Shown here piece after piece: positions 1 to 6,357 of a DNA stretch of 9,717 bases; the stretch's first letter is position 1; every line of letters starts with the position of its first letter. Position numbers and translations under genes: made by a program. The notes below the pieces were generated by a model. It saw only the letters and a list, made by a program, of their open reading frames with translations, made no database searches and had not been told where the DNA came from. The DNA lies in the NCBI GenBank assembly GCA_003222755.1, contig QHXA01000103.1, forward strand, positions 1 to 9,717, read 5' to 3'. The DNA is from Acidobacteriota bacterium (GTDB lineage: Bacteria; Acidobacteriota; Terriglobia; 20CM-2-55-15).

Positions 1-49
1 TATAAACATGGTTACACCCGAGGAAGTCAGGTTGAAGTGAAGGCGGATC

Positions 50-919
50 TCATTTCCGGTCCTTCGTATTGCGTGGCGCAGCTTTTGGATTCGCTTTTAC
101 CGGTTCCGGCAGAGACAACATGGTCCTCTTCACTTCCTGGAAATCGGGTGAGTCCTTTCGAGGCGCGGCCGGAACTGGTCCGAGTTTCCGGATCTCCGCG
201 TTGACTTTGGTGACTCGATTCTCCGGTATCGGATGGTTGCTGAAGAACTCTTCGGTTTTTGTCCCTTTGTGCTCCTTAGCAAGCTTGTCGAAAAATTCCG
301 CCATGGCTTTTGGATCGTAGCCAAGATCATAGAGAATCTGCGTTCCGATCAAGTCCGATTGCGACTCCGCGTCACGTGAATACTTCAGCAAGACCGAATT
401 CGCGAGAAAGCCTCCGCCTGCTGCGGCAATTTGTCCGGCGCTGCTATTGCCCAGCACTGCGCCTAGAATGCCGAGCGCGCCCTGGCCGAGTTGAGCTTTC
501 GTCGCCTGGTTGGTGCCGTGTCTCAAAATTACATGTCCGATTTCGTGACCCATAACGCCGGCGAGCTGAGCTTCGTTGTCGGCAGCTTCGATTGCTCCGC
601 GATGGATGTAGACGGGGCCGCCAGGAAGCGCAAAGGCATTAACGGAGCGGTCGTTCACAATTTTGAAGTAAAACGGAAACTTATATTCGTTCGGCGCTTT
701 CGAGACCAACTGCTGGCCGAGCGCGCTGATATACGCGTTGGCATTGGCGATGTTGATCAGCTCGAGCTGACGTTCGGCATCTTTTGCGACCTCTCTTCCC
801 AAGTCAACGTCTTGCTGTGGACTATAGATGTTTCGGCCAGGCCGCAGCTGCGTACGTTCGGCGAGCAGGGAAACGCTGAAAACAATCAAAAGAATCGGAA
901 TGAGTTTTGTCCTGATCAT
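50..919 (-). CDS. exported M48-family zinc metalloprotease (BepA/LoiP-like)
   Basis: A 289-residue peptidase that probably acts on misfolded or outer-membrane-associated proteins in the periplasm, as known for BepA/LoiP-type M48 enzymes. Seen: a hydrophobic N-terminus (residues 6-19) that looks like a signal peptide without a lipobox cysteine; the zinc motif HEIGH at 125-129 inside GVMGHEIGHVILRHG; the third-ligand region SRDAESQSD with Glu185; and the late M48 motif SNHPIPENR (227-235). There is no TPR domain, so it is the short form. The frame stays open upstream to a TTG at 1021, but ATG at 919 is chosen: an AGGA Shine-Dalgarno lies 8 nt before it and the signal peptide starts exactly there. 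It is transcribed divergently from the cupin gene. Family is certain; substrate is unknown. Confidence 0.93.
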   Translation of the reverse strand: MIRTKLIPILLIVFSVSLLAERTQLRPGRNIYSPQQDVDLGREVAKDAERQLELINIANANAYISALGQQLVSKAPNEYKFPFYFKIVNDRSVNAFALPGGPVYIHRGAIEAADNEAQLAGVMGHEIGHVILRHGTNQATKAQLGQGALGILGAVLGNSSAGQIAAAGGGFLANSVLLKYSRDAESQSDLIGTQILYDLGYDPKAMAEFFDKLAKEHKGTKTEEFFSNHPIPENRVTKVNAEIRKLGPVPAAPRKDSPDFQEVKRTMLSLPEPVKANPKAAPRNTKDRK

Positions 920-927
920 GACAATTT

Positions 928-931
928 TCCT
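928..931 (-). promoter_or_regulatory. ribosome binding site fixing the M48 start
   Basis: AGGA on the minus strand lies 8 nt upstream of the ATG at 919. It supports this start over the upstream TTG in the same frame. A perfect 5-bp dyad, CTATC-ACC-GATAG (930-942 on the plus strand), abuts and slightly overlaps it. In the mRNA this could form a small hairpin next to the Shine-Dalgarno. Whether it matters is not known. Confidence 0.6.
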
Positions 932-948
932 ATCACCGATAGAACTCC

Positions 949-976
949 TTGACAACCGTTTAGAGGGGACGATAAA
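949..976 (+). promoter_or_regulatory. candidate sigma70-type promoter of the cupin gene
   Basis: TTGACA (949-954) is a perfect -35 match. It is followed after 16 nt by GATAAA (971-976), a 4/6 match to the -10 consensus. This predicts a start of transcription near 983 and a leader of about 50 nt before the ATG at 1035. It lies in the 115-bp divergent region between the protease and cupin genes. I found no equally good promoter for the protease on the other strand. Confidence 0.5.
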
Positions 977-1034
977 CAGACGGCTGAATCCGACTAGATT
1001 CCAAATCAATGTCGACACCAAACACGAGGTTCAT

Positions 1035-1661
1035 ATGAAAAAACTTCTACTGGTACTGGCGGCCGCGGGCTGCTTCGCCGCTCCGCTGATGGCACAGGGA
1101 AAAATCAATCCCACTGATCCACAACCAACCTGCAACATGTGTCCGGGGACATATATCCCGCTGTCCGAACTTGGCGCCTATACCAAAAAGGCCATCGCCG
1201 AGAAGCTGGTCGATCAGCAAGTCAGAGACATCGACATCGGAAAGGCGCACATCGGCATTGGCATGGTCTACCGCGGGAAACTGGACAAACCCGGCGCCGA
1301 TTCGGTCGCCGAACATGACCAGGTCAGCGAGGTCTACCACATCATCGATGGGTCGGCCACACTTGTTCTCGGTCCAGATATTGTCAACCGGCAGCGGCGT
1401 CCCTCGACGCTTCGGACGGTTGTCGAGTTCAACGGCCCGGGCAACAACGGATCGGACATTAAGAACGGCGTGGCCTACAACATCAAGGCTGGAGACGTTG
1501 TCGTCATTCCTGCGGGCACGGGACACTGGTTCACGAAGATCGACGATCACATCACCTACCTGATGGTCCGCATCGATCCGGATAAGGTGACGCCGGTGAG
1601 GAGTGAGGCACAGTCGAAAGAGTATTTGTCAAAGCCCGCCCCGCGCGAGGGCGGCCGGTAG
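1035..1661 (+). CDS. secreted cupin-domain protein
   Basis: A 208-residue single-cupin protein. Seen: a signal peptide, MKKLLLVLAAAGCFAAPLMA, with a likely cut before Gln21; a CNMC pair of cysteines (33-36) near the mature N-terminus; a first cupin motif around H94-D-Q-V-S-E99-V-Y-H102 ending at G106; and a second cupin motif with G153, P159, G161 and H164 (GDVVVIPAGTGHWF). The fold normally holds one metal through His/Glu/Gln residues. Here H94, Q96 or E99, H102 and H164 are the candidates, so the first motif departs from the classic HxH. ATG 1035 is chosen because GAGG precedes it by 5 nt and the signal peptide begins there; the frame stays open to 828. The reaction is unknown; cupins include dioxygenases, isomerases and binding proteins. 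Confidence 0.88.
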   Translation: MKKLLLVLAAAGCFAAPLMAQGKINPTDPQPTCNMCPGTYIPLSELGAYTKKAIAEKLVDQQVRDIDIGKAHIGIGMVYRGKLDKPGADSVAEHDQVSEVYHIIDGSATLVLGPDIVNRQRRPSTLRTVVEFNGPGNNGSDIKNGVAYNIKAGDVVVIPAGTGHWFTKIDDHITYLMVRIDPDKVTPVRSEAQSKEYLSKPAPREGGR

Positions 1662-1705
1662 CACGGCGGGAAACACGCATTCGTGAAAATATGGTGATCC
1701 AAATA

Positions 1706-1735
1706 CTGTAGGGGCGGTCTATGACCGCCCTACAG
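1706..1735. repeat. short palindromic hairpin repeat (REP-like)
   Basis: Left arm CTGTAGGGGCGGTC (1706-1719) and right arm GACCGCCCTACAG (1723-1735) pair over 13 bp with one bulged G and a TAT loop. It sits between the cupin stop and the start of the endonuclease-fold gene. There is no following T-run, so it is not a classic terminator, although the hairpin could still stabilise or end the cupin transcript. The structure suits a dispersed REP-like intergenic element; copy number cannot be judged from one copy. Confidence 0.7.
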
Positions 1736-1741
1736 AGTGAC

Positions 1742-1746
1742 GGAAG
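1742..1746 (+). promoter_or_regulatory. ribosome binding site fixing the endonuclease-fold start
   Basis: GGAAG lies 7 nt upstream of the ATG at 1754. The alternative in-frame ATG at 1721 falls in the loop of the palindromic repeat and has no Shine-Dalgarno of its own, so 1754 is taken as the start. Confidence 0.6.
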
Positions 1747-1753
1747 AACTGTC

Positions 1754-2800
1754 ATGCCCGAAATACGCATCTGCAGTTTCAATGTCGAATGGATGAACGA
1801 CTGGTTCACGTCAGACTCGGAGCCCGCGGCATTCAAGCCTCAGTTCCGTGACCGCGACAGTTCTCATCTCAACGACACAGACGTTACGGCCAAGCGAACC
1901 GCCGCGGTGATCCGTGCGGTCGATCCTGACATCCTCGCTATTCAGGAAGGGCCGAGCCGGCAGTCCGAGCTCGAACTTTTTGTTGCGAAATATCTTGCGA
2001 ACGATGTTGGACAGCCGCTTTATAGAGTCCTGCTCGGCGACTCCGGTGGGGCTCAAAAACTGGGAGTGCTTTACAAACCAGCTTCGGTCACTGGGGCAGG
2101 GCTCGCGCCTCACGGTGATATCGTCGATCTGATTGATCCATGGCTGAGCGATGTGGACGGCGATGCCATACTGGAGGAGTACAGATTTACTCGAACTCCT
2201 CTCGTTGTGAATCTTGCGTTCGGCCAGCGGCAGCTCCAGCTCATCGTTGCCCACACGAAATCGAATTTCATCAATAACGGCAAAGAGATGTGGAACAACC
2301 CGCAGCAACACCAGAATTACATCGTGACGGCGCTCAAAGACCGCAGGCGCATCTCAGCCGAAGCGATGCGCATTCGATCCTATATCGACGCGGTGTTGGC
2401 GCGCACCTCGGGCGCAAATGTCATCGTCCTCGGCGACATGAACGATGGCCCCGGCCTCGATTATTTCGAGAAGAATTTCCTGACGCACAATGTGGTCGAC
2501 ATCTTATTCGGATCCCAGTTTAGACCGGAGTGGACCTTCCATCACGCGCAGCATGACCTGCCAGAGAACGAACGCTACACGGCCATATTCGACGACTTCG
2601 TCGAGGGAATCGATAACAAGCACATGCTTCTCGACCATATCTTGCTATCGCCCGGTCTGAGCGCCGGCGGCCTTCGGAAGGTGCCCGAGTCTGGCGCCGT
2701 GCACCACAACGAGTATTCCGCCCAGGTGGTGAACGGCGGCGCACATCGCGAAGATCGTCCCAGCGATCATCGGCCTGTAAGCGTCCGCCTTCGATATTGA
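1754..2800 (+). CDS. endonuclease/exonuclease/phosphatase (EEP) family protein
   Basis: A 348-residue protein of the metal-dependent phosphodiesterase/nuclease superfamily that includes DNase I, exonuclease III and sphingomyelinases. The motifs appear in order: RICSFNVEW with Asn10; DILAIQEG with the metal-binding Glu65; IVAHTKSNF with His167; VIVLGDMNDGPG with Asp228 and Asn230; LLDHILLS with Asp294/His295; and the terminal SDHRPV with Asp338 and catalytic His339. All catalytic positions are present, so it should be active. No signal peptide is visible, unlike its neighbours, so it is probably cytoplasmic. It is the only gene on its strand between the cupin and the convergent lysyl-oxidase-like gene. 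Substrate (nucleic acid, phospholipid or sugar phosphate) cannot be told from sequence. Confidence 0.9.
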   Translation: MPEIRICSFNVEWMNDWFTSDSEPAAFKPQFRDRDSSHLNDTDVTAKRTAAVIRAVDPDILAIQEGPSRQSELELFVAKYLANDVGQPLYRVLLGDSGGAQKLGVLYKPASVTGAGLAPHGDIVDLIDPWLSDVDGDAILEEYRFTRTPLVVNLAFGQRQLQLIVAHTKSNFINNGKEMWNNPQQHQNYIVTALKDRRRISAEAMRIRSYIDAVLARTSGANVIVLGDMNDGPGLDYFEKNFLTHNVVDILFGSQFRPEWTFHHAQHDLPENERYTAIFDDFVEGIDNKHMLLDHILLSPGLSAGGLRKVPESGAVHHNEYSAQVVNGGAHREDRPSDHRPVSVRLRY

Positions 2801-2919
2801 AAGGCGTTTCCGGCAAGTGCGATTTGATTCGCGCAATGGGAACACCTTCAAAACCTTCCCTCAGCTTTGTGCATCAATTGGTGAAGAAGTGGACGTGAAT
2901 AATGCGGTCGCTGATCGTG

Positions 2920-2966
2920 AGATTGTCTGTCTCTATGCGCAGGCGTCGGAGTGTTTTCGACAATCT
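2920..2966. other. inverted repeat between convergent genes
   Basis: AGATTGTC (2920-2927) and GACAATCT (2959-2966) are perfect 8-bp complements around a 31-nt loop. They lie in the gap between the endonuclease-fold gene and the restored end of the lysyl-oxidase-like gene. No poly-T tract follows on either strand, so a terminator role is only a possibility. The rest of 2801-2976 shows no gene I can support. Confidence 0.25.
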
Positions 2967-2976
2967 TCAAAAGTCG

Positions 2977-3106
2977 TCACGGATTCGATTTGCTTCCGCA
3001 CGCATAGCTGACGCAGCTTGACACATCCAAGATTACGATCTTCGGATTTGCACCTTGGCGTTGCAAGTAGAATTTAACCCACGCAAAGTTGTTCGACTCG
3101 TCGCTC
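2977..3106 (-). pseudogene. frame-displaced C-terminus of the lysyl-oxidase-like gene
   Basis: Reading on from about 3105 in a different minus-strand frame gives SDESNNFAWVKF, then a stretch containing RQGANPKIVIL, and ends at a TGA at 2977-2979. An SDxxNN motif followed by a hydrophobic beta strand is what is expected at the end of lysyl-oxidase-like domains (vertebrate LOX has SDFTNN or SDYTNN here). The main frame instead leaves with a 10-residue unrelated tail and stops at 3074. One extra base, or two lost, in the purine run AAGGAG (minus strand, about 3105-3111) would join the two halves into a protein of about 263 residues. It may be a real mutation, an assembly error or, least likely, programmed frameshifting. 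Confidence 0.75.
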
Positions 3107-3766
3107 CTTCCAGTGGTTTTCGGGATCGGCCAAGTGGGTCAGATAGTAGACACCTTCCGGTGCCCCGGTAATATTCAACTCCTGAAGTGGAGTAGACTGA
3201 TGGTAATCGTCTCCCCGTCCTACGGAGATGCCTTGTAACTCCGCATTGCAGTCGAAATAATAACGGCTGCTTCCCTGCGTGACGAGATCGGTCTGATCCG
3301 TATCGACGAGGCAGAATGTAATCTTTAGGCCGTTGTTGACCAGCGGCCCATCGAGTGTCTGGCTGCGCACCTCGAATCGCGCTACGGCACTCTGGTGCCA
3401 GTGGTTGTGCTGCGGATGAAAGAACGAGACTCCGGAAGGCTGAGAATAGACAATGTTTCCGTTGACATCCAAGACTTCCTGCGTCGCATACGTGCACTGG
3501 GCGTAAGCAATGCCGTCGATCACGCACGGTGCGACCTGCCCGCCGCCGCGAACCTGCAGTGGTCCAAAACCGATATTGATATGCGTTGTTGAGAACCGCA
3601 ACATCTCGCTTTGATGCTCATTCTGAATCTGGAGGTGCGAAATCTGCTCGACGATATCCGGGTATAACGGAGCGGCCGATTGTGCCGTCGCCAGCTCCGA
3701 TGTAGTGCACAGGGCCAGTGAAAAAAAGACCAAAACGACCATCCACCGAAGATCTGTCTGGAACAT
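3074..3766 (-). CDS. secreted lysyl-oxidase-like copper protein, frameshifted near the 3' end
   Basis: A 230-residue exported protein of the lysyl oxidase family. Members are copper amine oxidases that oxidise peptidyl lysine or other primary amines using a lysine tyrosylquinone (LTQ) cofactor. Seen: signal peptide residues 1-29; the copper-talon signature FHPQHNHWHQSAVARFEV with His120, His122 and His124, matching the LOX H-x-H-x-H; the KITFCLVDT strand, whose Lys148 aligns with the LTQ lysine (human LOX has KASFCLEDT); and GRGDDYHQSTPLQELNIT, whose Tyr188 aligns with the LTQ tyrosine. Up to Lys220 the match is continuous. After that the frame breaks: the last ten residues are unrelated, and the conserved end lies in another frame down to 2977. 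Start: ATG at 3766 with AGGAG 7 nt upstream. Activity of the truncated form is doubtful. Confidence 0.85.
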   Translation of the reverse strand: MFQTDLRWMVVLVFFSLALCTTSELATAQSAAPLYPDIVEQISHLQIQNEHQSEMLRFSTTHINIGFGPLQVRGGGQVAPCVIDGIAYAQCTYATQEVLDVNGNIVYSQPSGVSFFHPQHNHWHQSAVARFEVRSQTLDGPLVNNGLKITFCLVDTDQTDLVTQGSSRYYFDCNAELQGISVGRGDDYHQSTPLQELNITGAPEGVYYLTHLADPENHWKERRVEQLCVG

Positions 3767-3837
3767 ACGGTATCTCCTAAGACGACTCGCATGACCTGCC
3801 GAAGGACTTGAATCTCACAATTTATCGACGAGCCGGC

Positions 3838-3865
3838 AGTCTATCCTGGGCTGTTCCCAGGTCAA
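3838..3865 (-). promoter_or_regulatory. candidate promoter with embedded dyad for the lysyl-oxidase-like gene
   Basis: On the minus strand TTGACC (3865-3860) is followed after 16 nt by TAGACT (3843-3838), a 5/6 plus 4/6 match to the sigma70 hexamers. The perfect dyad CCTGGG-AACAG-CCCAGG (3861-3845) covers the end of the -35 and nearly all of the spacer. A dyad placed there is a typical site for a dimeric regulator. The predicted leader before the ATG at 3766 is about 65 nt. The dyad lacks a T-run, so it does not look like a terminator for the upstream gene. Confidence 0.4.
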
Positions 3866-3930
3866 TGTCGAGGCGAATCAATTTGTGATGACCGAACGCG
3901 TCGCCAACTCACATAGAGCACGGCTGCGGT

Positions 3931-4761
3931 TCAGTGGCTCGCGGGGTTCACTGTCACGGTCACAGTATGTGTCGAGGAGAGTTGGCCGTCACTGGCGACC
4001 GCTTGTAGCAGATACGTACCCGGCGCGCTGAAACTCACTTTCGACGACAACGTGACAGGTTTGCCGTAAGCATACGTACTGGTCTCCGGATCGAATCGAA
4101 CCTTGCCGGCGCCCCGGTACACAATCCATTTGATCTGCACGCCTCGATCGCGGCGAGGCGGTTCGGCGTTGGCATTGGAATCCGGATTCGCTGAGGAAGT
4201 TGTCGTGCGGGGACGAGGTTTCGGAATGCCGTCATCCTGCGCGGTGACGGTCAATGTTGCCGTATCGGGCAGCGTGATAGTCTGAGCAGCGCTTCCGGTA
4301 ATGGATGGAGGTTCGTTGTGCTCTTCAAGAACGCCACCGCCGTTATTCTCTGAGATGACTTCGTCGTTCAGTTCCCATTCCGGTTGGAGCCATCCCTTCG
4401 CCTGGTCGGTTCGCCCGTGAGAGGTCAGCGTCCAGACGACCTTCTGTTGTTTGTCCCAATCCTTCGGGACGGTCACCTTGAACACGAATCGTTGCCGTCT
4501 TGGATAGAAATGTGTCGGCTGACCTCGATCACCCCCGGGTTCGATGTTATTGTTCGGACCGATGGGGATGTCGAGTTCTTCTTCGTAATTTCTGTTGAGA
4601 TACCCGAAGACCAGGTTGTAGCTTCCGTCCGGGTTCTGTTCCCATCCTTCAAATGCCGGAGCGACATTCTGTCCAGTGGCGTACTTGATCTGGGCGCCCA
4701 CGGCAAGTGCCGAAGCAGTGAGCAAAAGGACGGCTAAAAAAAAGACCAAGCTTATCTTCAT
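3931..4761 (-). CDS. conserved secreted protein of unknown function with Ig-like C-terminal domain
   Basis: 276 residues; I do not recognise a named family. Seen: a clear signal peptide (residues 1-23, cut near AVGA-Q); an N-terminal region (30-125) rich in aromatic and acidic residues, with VAPAFEGWEQNPDGSYNLVFGYLNR split into strand-like stretches and a TSHG turn; and a hinge rich in Pro, Ser, Asn and Arg (178-206). The C-terminal part (207-272) has the look of a PKD/cadherin-type beta sandwich: WIVYRGAGKVRF, then FSAPGTYLLQAVASDGQ, then a final THTVTVTVNP strand. The frame has a TTG start at 4773, but ATG 4761 matches the signal peptide; its GAG Shine-Dalgarno is weak. It lies between the lysyl-oxidase-like and cytochrome genes on the same strand. 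A binding or cell-surface role is only a guess. Confidence 0.8.
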   Translation of the reverse strand: MKISLVFFLAVLLLTASALAVGAQIKYATGQNVAPAFEGWEQNPDGSYNLVFGYLNRNYEEELDIPIGPNNNIEPGGDRGQPTHFYPRRQRFVFKVTVPKDWDKQQKVVWTLTSHGRTDQAKGWLQPEWELNDEVISENNGGGVLEEHNEPPSITGSAAQTITLPDTATLTVTAQDDGIPKPRPRTTTSSANPDSNANAEPPRRDRGVQIKWIVYRGAGKVRFDPETSTYAYGKPVTLSSKVSFSAPGTYLLQAVASDGQLSSTHTVTVTVNPASH

Positions 4762-4782
4762 AGTTTCGCTCAATACCGCAGA

Positions 4783-4862
4783 ACGCGGGCTAAAGCCACG
4801 CGACTACATACTCGGTACAACGTTTGGGCCCAAGTATGTAGTCGCGCGGCTTTAGCCCGCGT
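4783..4862. repeat. 30-bp near-perfect inverted repeat with 20-nt loop
   Basis: Arms 4783-4812 and 4833-4862 are complementary over 30 bp with one mismatch (A4798 against C4847). The arm core is GCGGGCTAAAGCC followed by GCGACTACATACT. It fills nearly all of the gap between the cytochrome stop (4875) and the next minus-strand gene. No open reading frame, transposase or flanking direct repeat is visible. It could be a MITE- or REP-type element. In the minus-strand transcript it would fold into a long hairpin that could attenuate or protect mRNA. Confidence 0.85.
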
Positions 4863-4874
4863 CGCGTTCAGGCC

Positions 4875-6188
4875 TTAGTTTGTGCCTGCGAGTTGCTGCT
4901 GTTTTGCCTTTCTCTCTTCGAGTTGCTGTTTGTACTCTTCGTCCGACAAATAGTAATAACTGACCCACGCGAAGGCCATGTCATCTATAGTCCGCTGGCC
5001 AAATGTGACGAGGTTGTCCGGATCGGGATTGAATTTGTTATTCGCGCTGTTGTTGTGCCACGAAACGACGTGCAACAGCGTCCCGGCCGGCAGCAAGGGT
5101 TGCTCGTCTTCAGCGTAGAGATACACGAGATGCCAGGCAAACTGATAACTACTCACGCAGCTCAGAGTTTCGACCTTTCTACCTCCTGGATAGATCGCCT
5201 CCATGCACTGTGCCTTTCCACGATTGTGCATGTGCGGTTGGAATGAGAGTATGCGGGCGGGCTTGGTCAGGGTCGTGTAGCCTTCGGATCGAACGTCGTT
5301 GGTATTCGGAGGAATATCAAGATCCGGAGCGTCGCCGGCATGCTCGGTGATTTCCACATACTTGGGCACGAACCCCTTCGGATAGAACTTTAGCGCGAGA
5401 GCGACGTTCGCGGCTGTTTCCTGACCGATAGCGTGGAGATGGAGGTTGAAATTGATTTTGGTCCCGGCCTTCATCAATCGTCCCGCGCCTTCCGGGAACA
5501 CGTCGGCGTTTTTTCCGAGCGCGTACTCATTGAGGAAGGTTCCTTGTGCGGTCACTCGATTATCGGGAGGCGGATCATCATCGTGCTTCATGGATGTCAC
5601 CACATGGTGAACGACCTTGAAGCCTTTCGTGGGTTTGGTCTCGATCGCTTGAATGTAGCGATCTTCGGTGAGACCTGGGTCAACGACCACATCCACCCAG
5701 CGGTCGGGCGCTTTCACCGGCACGACGATGTCCTTAGGCATTCCCACGATCAGATCGGGAGTAAGGTGCCACTTGTCTTGATCCTCGAACTGACGCGGGG
5801 GCGGCATGTCCGCGGGATTGCCTTTCTGCGCGCCGGCGTCTACCCATTTGACGATTGTGGCGATCTCTGAATCGGAGAGAGACCTGTCATTTTTGAAGTG
5901 GCGCACTCCCACGTTTTTATCGATGTGCCAGGGCGGCATCTCCCGAGCGAGGACCTTCTCCTTCATCGCCTTGGCCCACGGTCGTGCCTCTTCATACGTC
6001 AACAACGACATTGGCGCAAACGTTCCCGGCCGATGACAGACCTGACATTTATTCTGGAGAATAGGCGCCACATCTTTAGTGAACGTGACCTGTTGTGCCG
6101 CCGTGTTGGTGGACGACTGCGCGCCGAGCGTCAGACTCGCCGTCGCTACGATCAATGCAATCAGCAGAGGCAGGAAAAGGGTTCTCAT
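4875..6188 (-). CDS. c-type cytochrome fused to PHM-like copper monooxygenase fold
   Basis: 437 residues, exported (signal peptide 1-23). The N-terminal third is a monoheme cytochrome c domain: CQVCH at 48-52, with Met60 or Met84 (EMPPW) as likely distal ligand. The rest resembles the two-domain copper type II, ascorbate-dependent monooxygenase fold (PHM/DBM). The CuH-site candidates are His194-His195 (VVHHVV) and a histidine of NLHLHAIG (250/252). The CuM-site candidates are the HMH at 319-321 in QPHMHNRGK, similar to HTHHLGK of PHM, and Met404 in DDMAFAWVSYYY. All expected ligand types are present, so hydroxylase chemistry is plausible, with the heme perhaps delivering electrons; this is inference. 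GGAGG lies 6-7 nt before the ATG. The gene diverges from the PQQ dehydrogenase. Its C-terminal 25 residues are highly charged. Confidence 0.87.
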   Translation of the reverse strand: MRTLFLPLLIALIVATASLTLGAQSSTNTAAQQVTFTKDVAPILQNKCQVCHRPGTFAPMSLLTYEEARPWAKAMKEKVLAREMPPWHIDKNVGVRHFKNDRSLSDSEIATIVKWVDAGAQKGNPADMPPPRQFEDQDKWHLTPDLIVGMPKDIVVPVKAPDRWVDVVVDPGLTEDRYIQAIETKPTKGFKVVHHVVTSMKHDDDPPPDNRVTAQGTFLNEYALGKNADVFPEGAGRLMKAGTKINFNLHLHAIGQETAANVALALKFYPKGFVPKYVEITEHAGDAPDLDIPPNTNDVRSEGYTTLTKPARILSFQPHMHNRGKAQCMEAIYPGGRKVETLSCVSSYQFAWHLVYLYAEDEQPLLPAGTLLHVVSWHNNSANNKFNPDPDNLVTFGQRTIDDMAFAWVSYYYLSDEEYKQQLEERKAKQQQLAGTN

Positions 6189-6233
6189 CTCGAACCTCCC
6201 GGAGAAAACTCGTTGCGAAAATTGATTGTCCTG

Positions 6234-6262
6234 ATCGTAGATGTGGAGCGGCCCGTTGTCAA
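6234..6262 (-). promoter_or_regulatory. candidate sigma70-type promoter of the cytochrome-monooxygenase gene
   Basis: Minus strand TTGACA (6262-6257), a perfect -35, is followed after exactly 17 nt by TACGAT (6239-6234), a 4/6 -10 match. The predicted transcript starts near 6227 and has a leader of about 39 nt. Its -35 overlaps a plus-strand TTGTCA that may serve the divergent dehydrogenase gene. Confidence 0.55.
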
Positions 6263-6286
6263 TGTTAAGAACCGAGTGCTTACTAT
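6256..6286 (+). promoter_or_regulatory. weak candidate promoter of the PQQ dehydrogenase gene
   Basis: TTGTCA (6256-6261) and TACTAT (6281-6286) are reasonable hexamers, but their spacing is 19 nt, longer than ideal. A spacer of that length often needs an activator. The site overlaps the divergent cytochrome promoter. Confidence 0.3.
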
Positions 6287-6357
6287 TTACACCTCACATG
6301 TTTGTGGCGTATGGTTAGCTCACTTTACGTTTAACACAAACTTACGGAGAGCAAACC

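Noticed and set aside
1..40. Possible C-terminal end of a plus-strand gene (frame ending in TGA at 38-40)
   Set aside because: Only about a dozen codons are visible, ending in VTPEEVRLK, which is too little to support a gene.
2817..3011. 64-codon plus-strand open frame between the convergent genes
   Set aside because: No Shine-Dalgarno, no recognisable motif, and it overlaps the restored C-terminus of the lysyl-oxidase-like gene on the other strand.
5433..5870. Plus-strand open frame of 145 codons within the cytochrome gene
   Set aside because: Antisense shadow; the opposite strand carries the heme and copper motifs.
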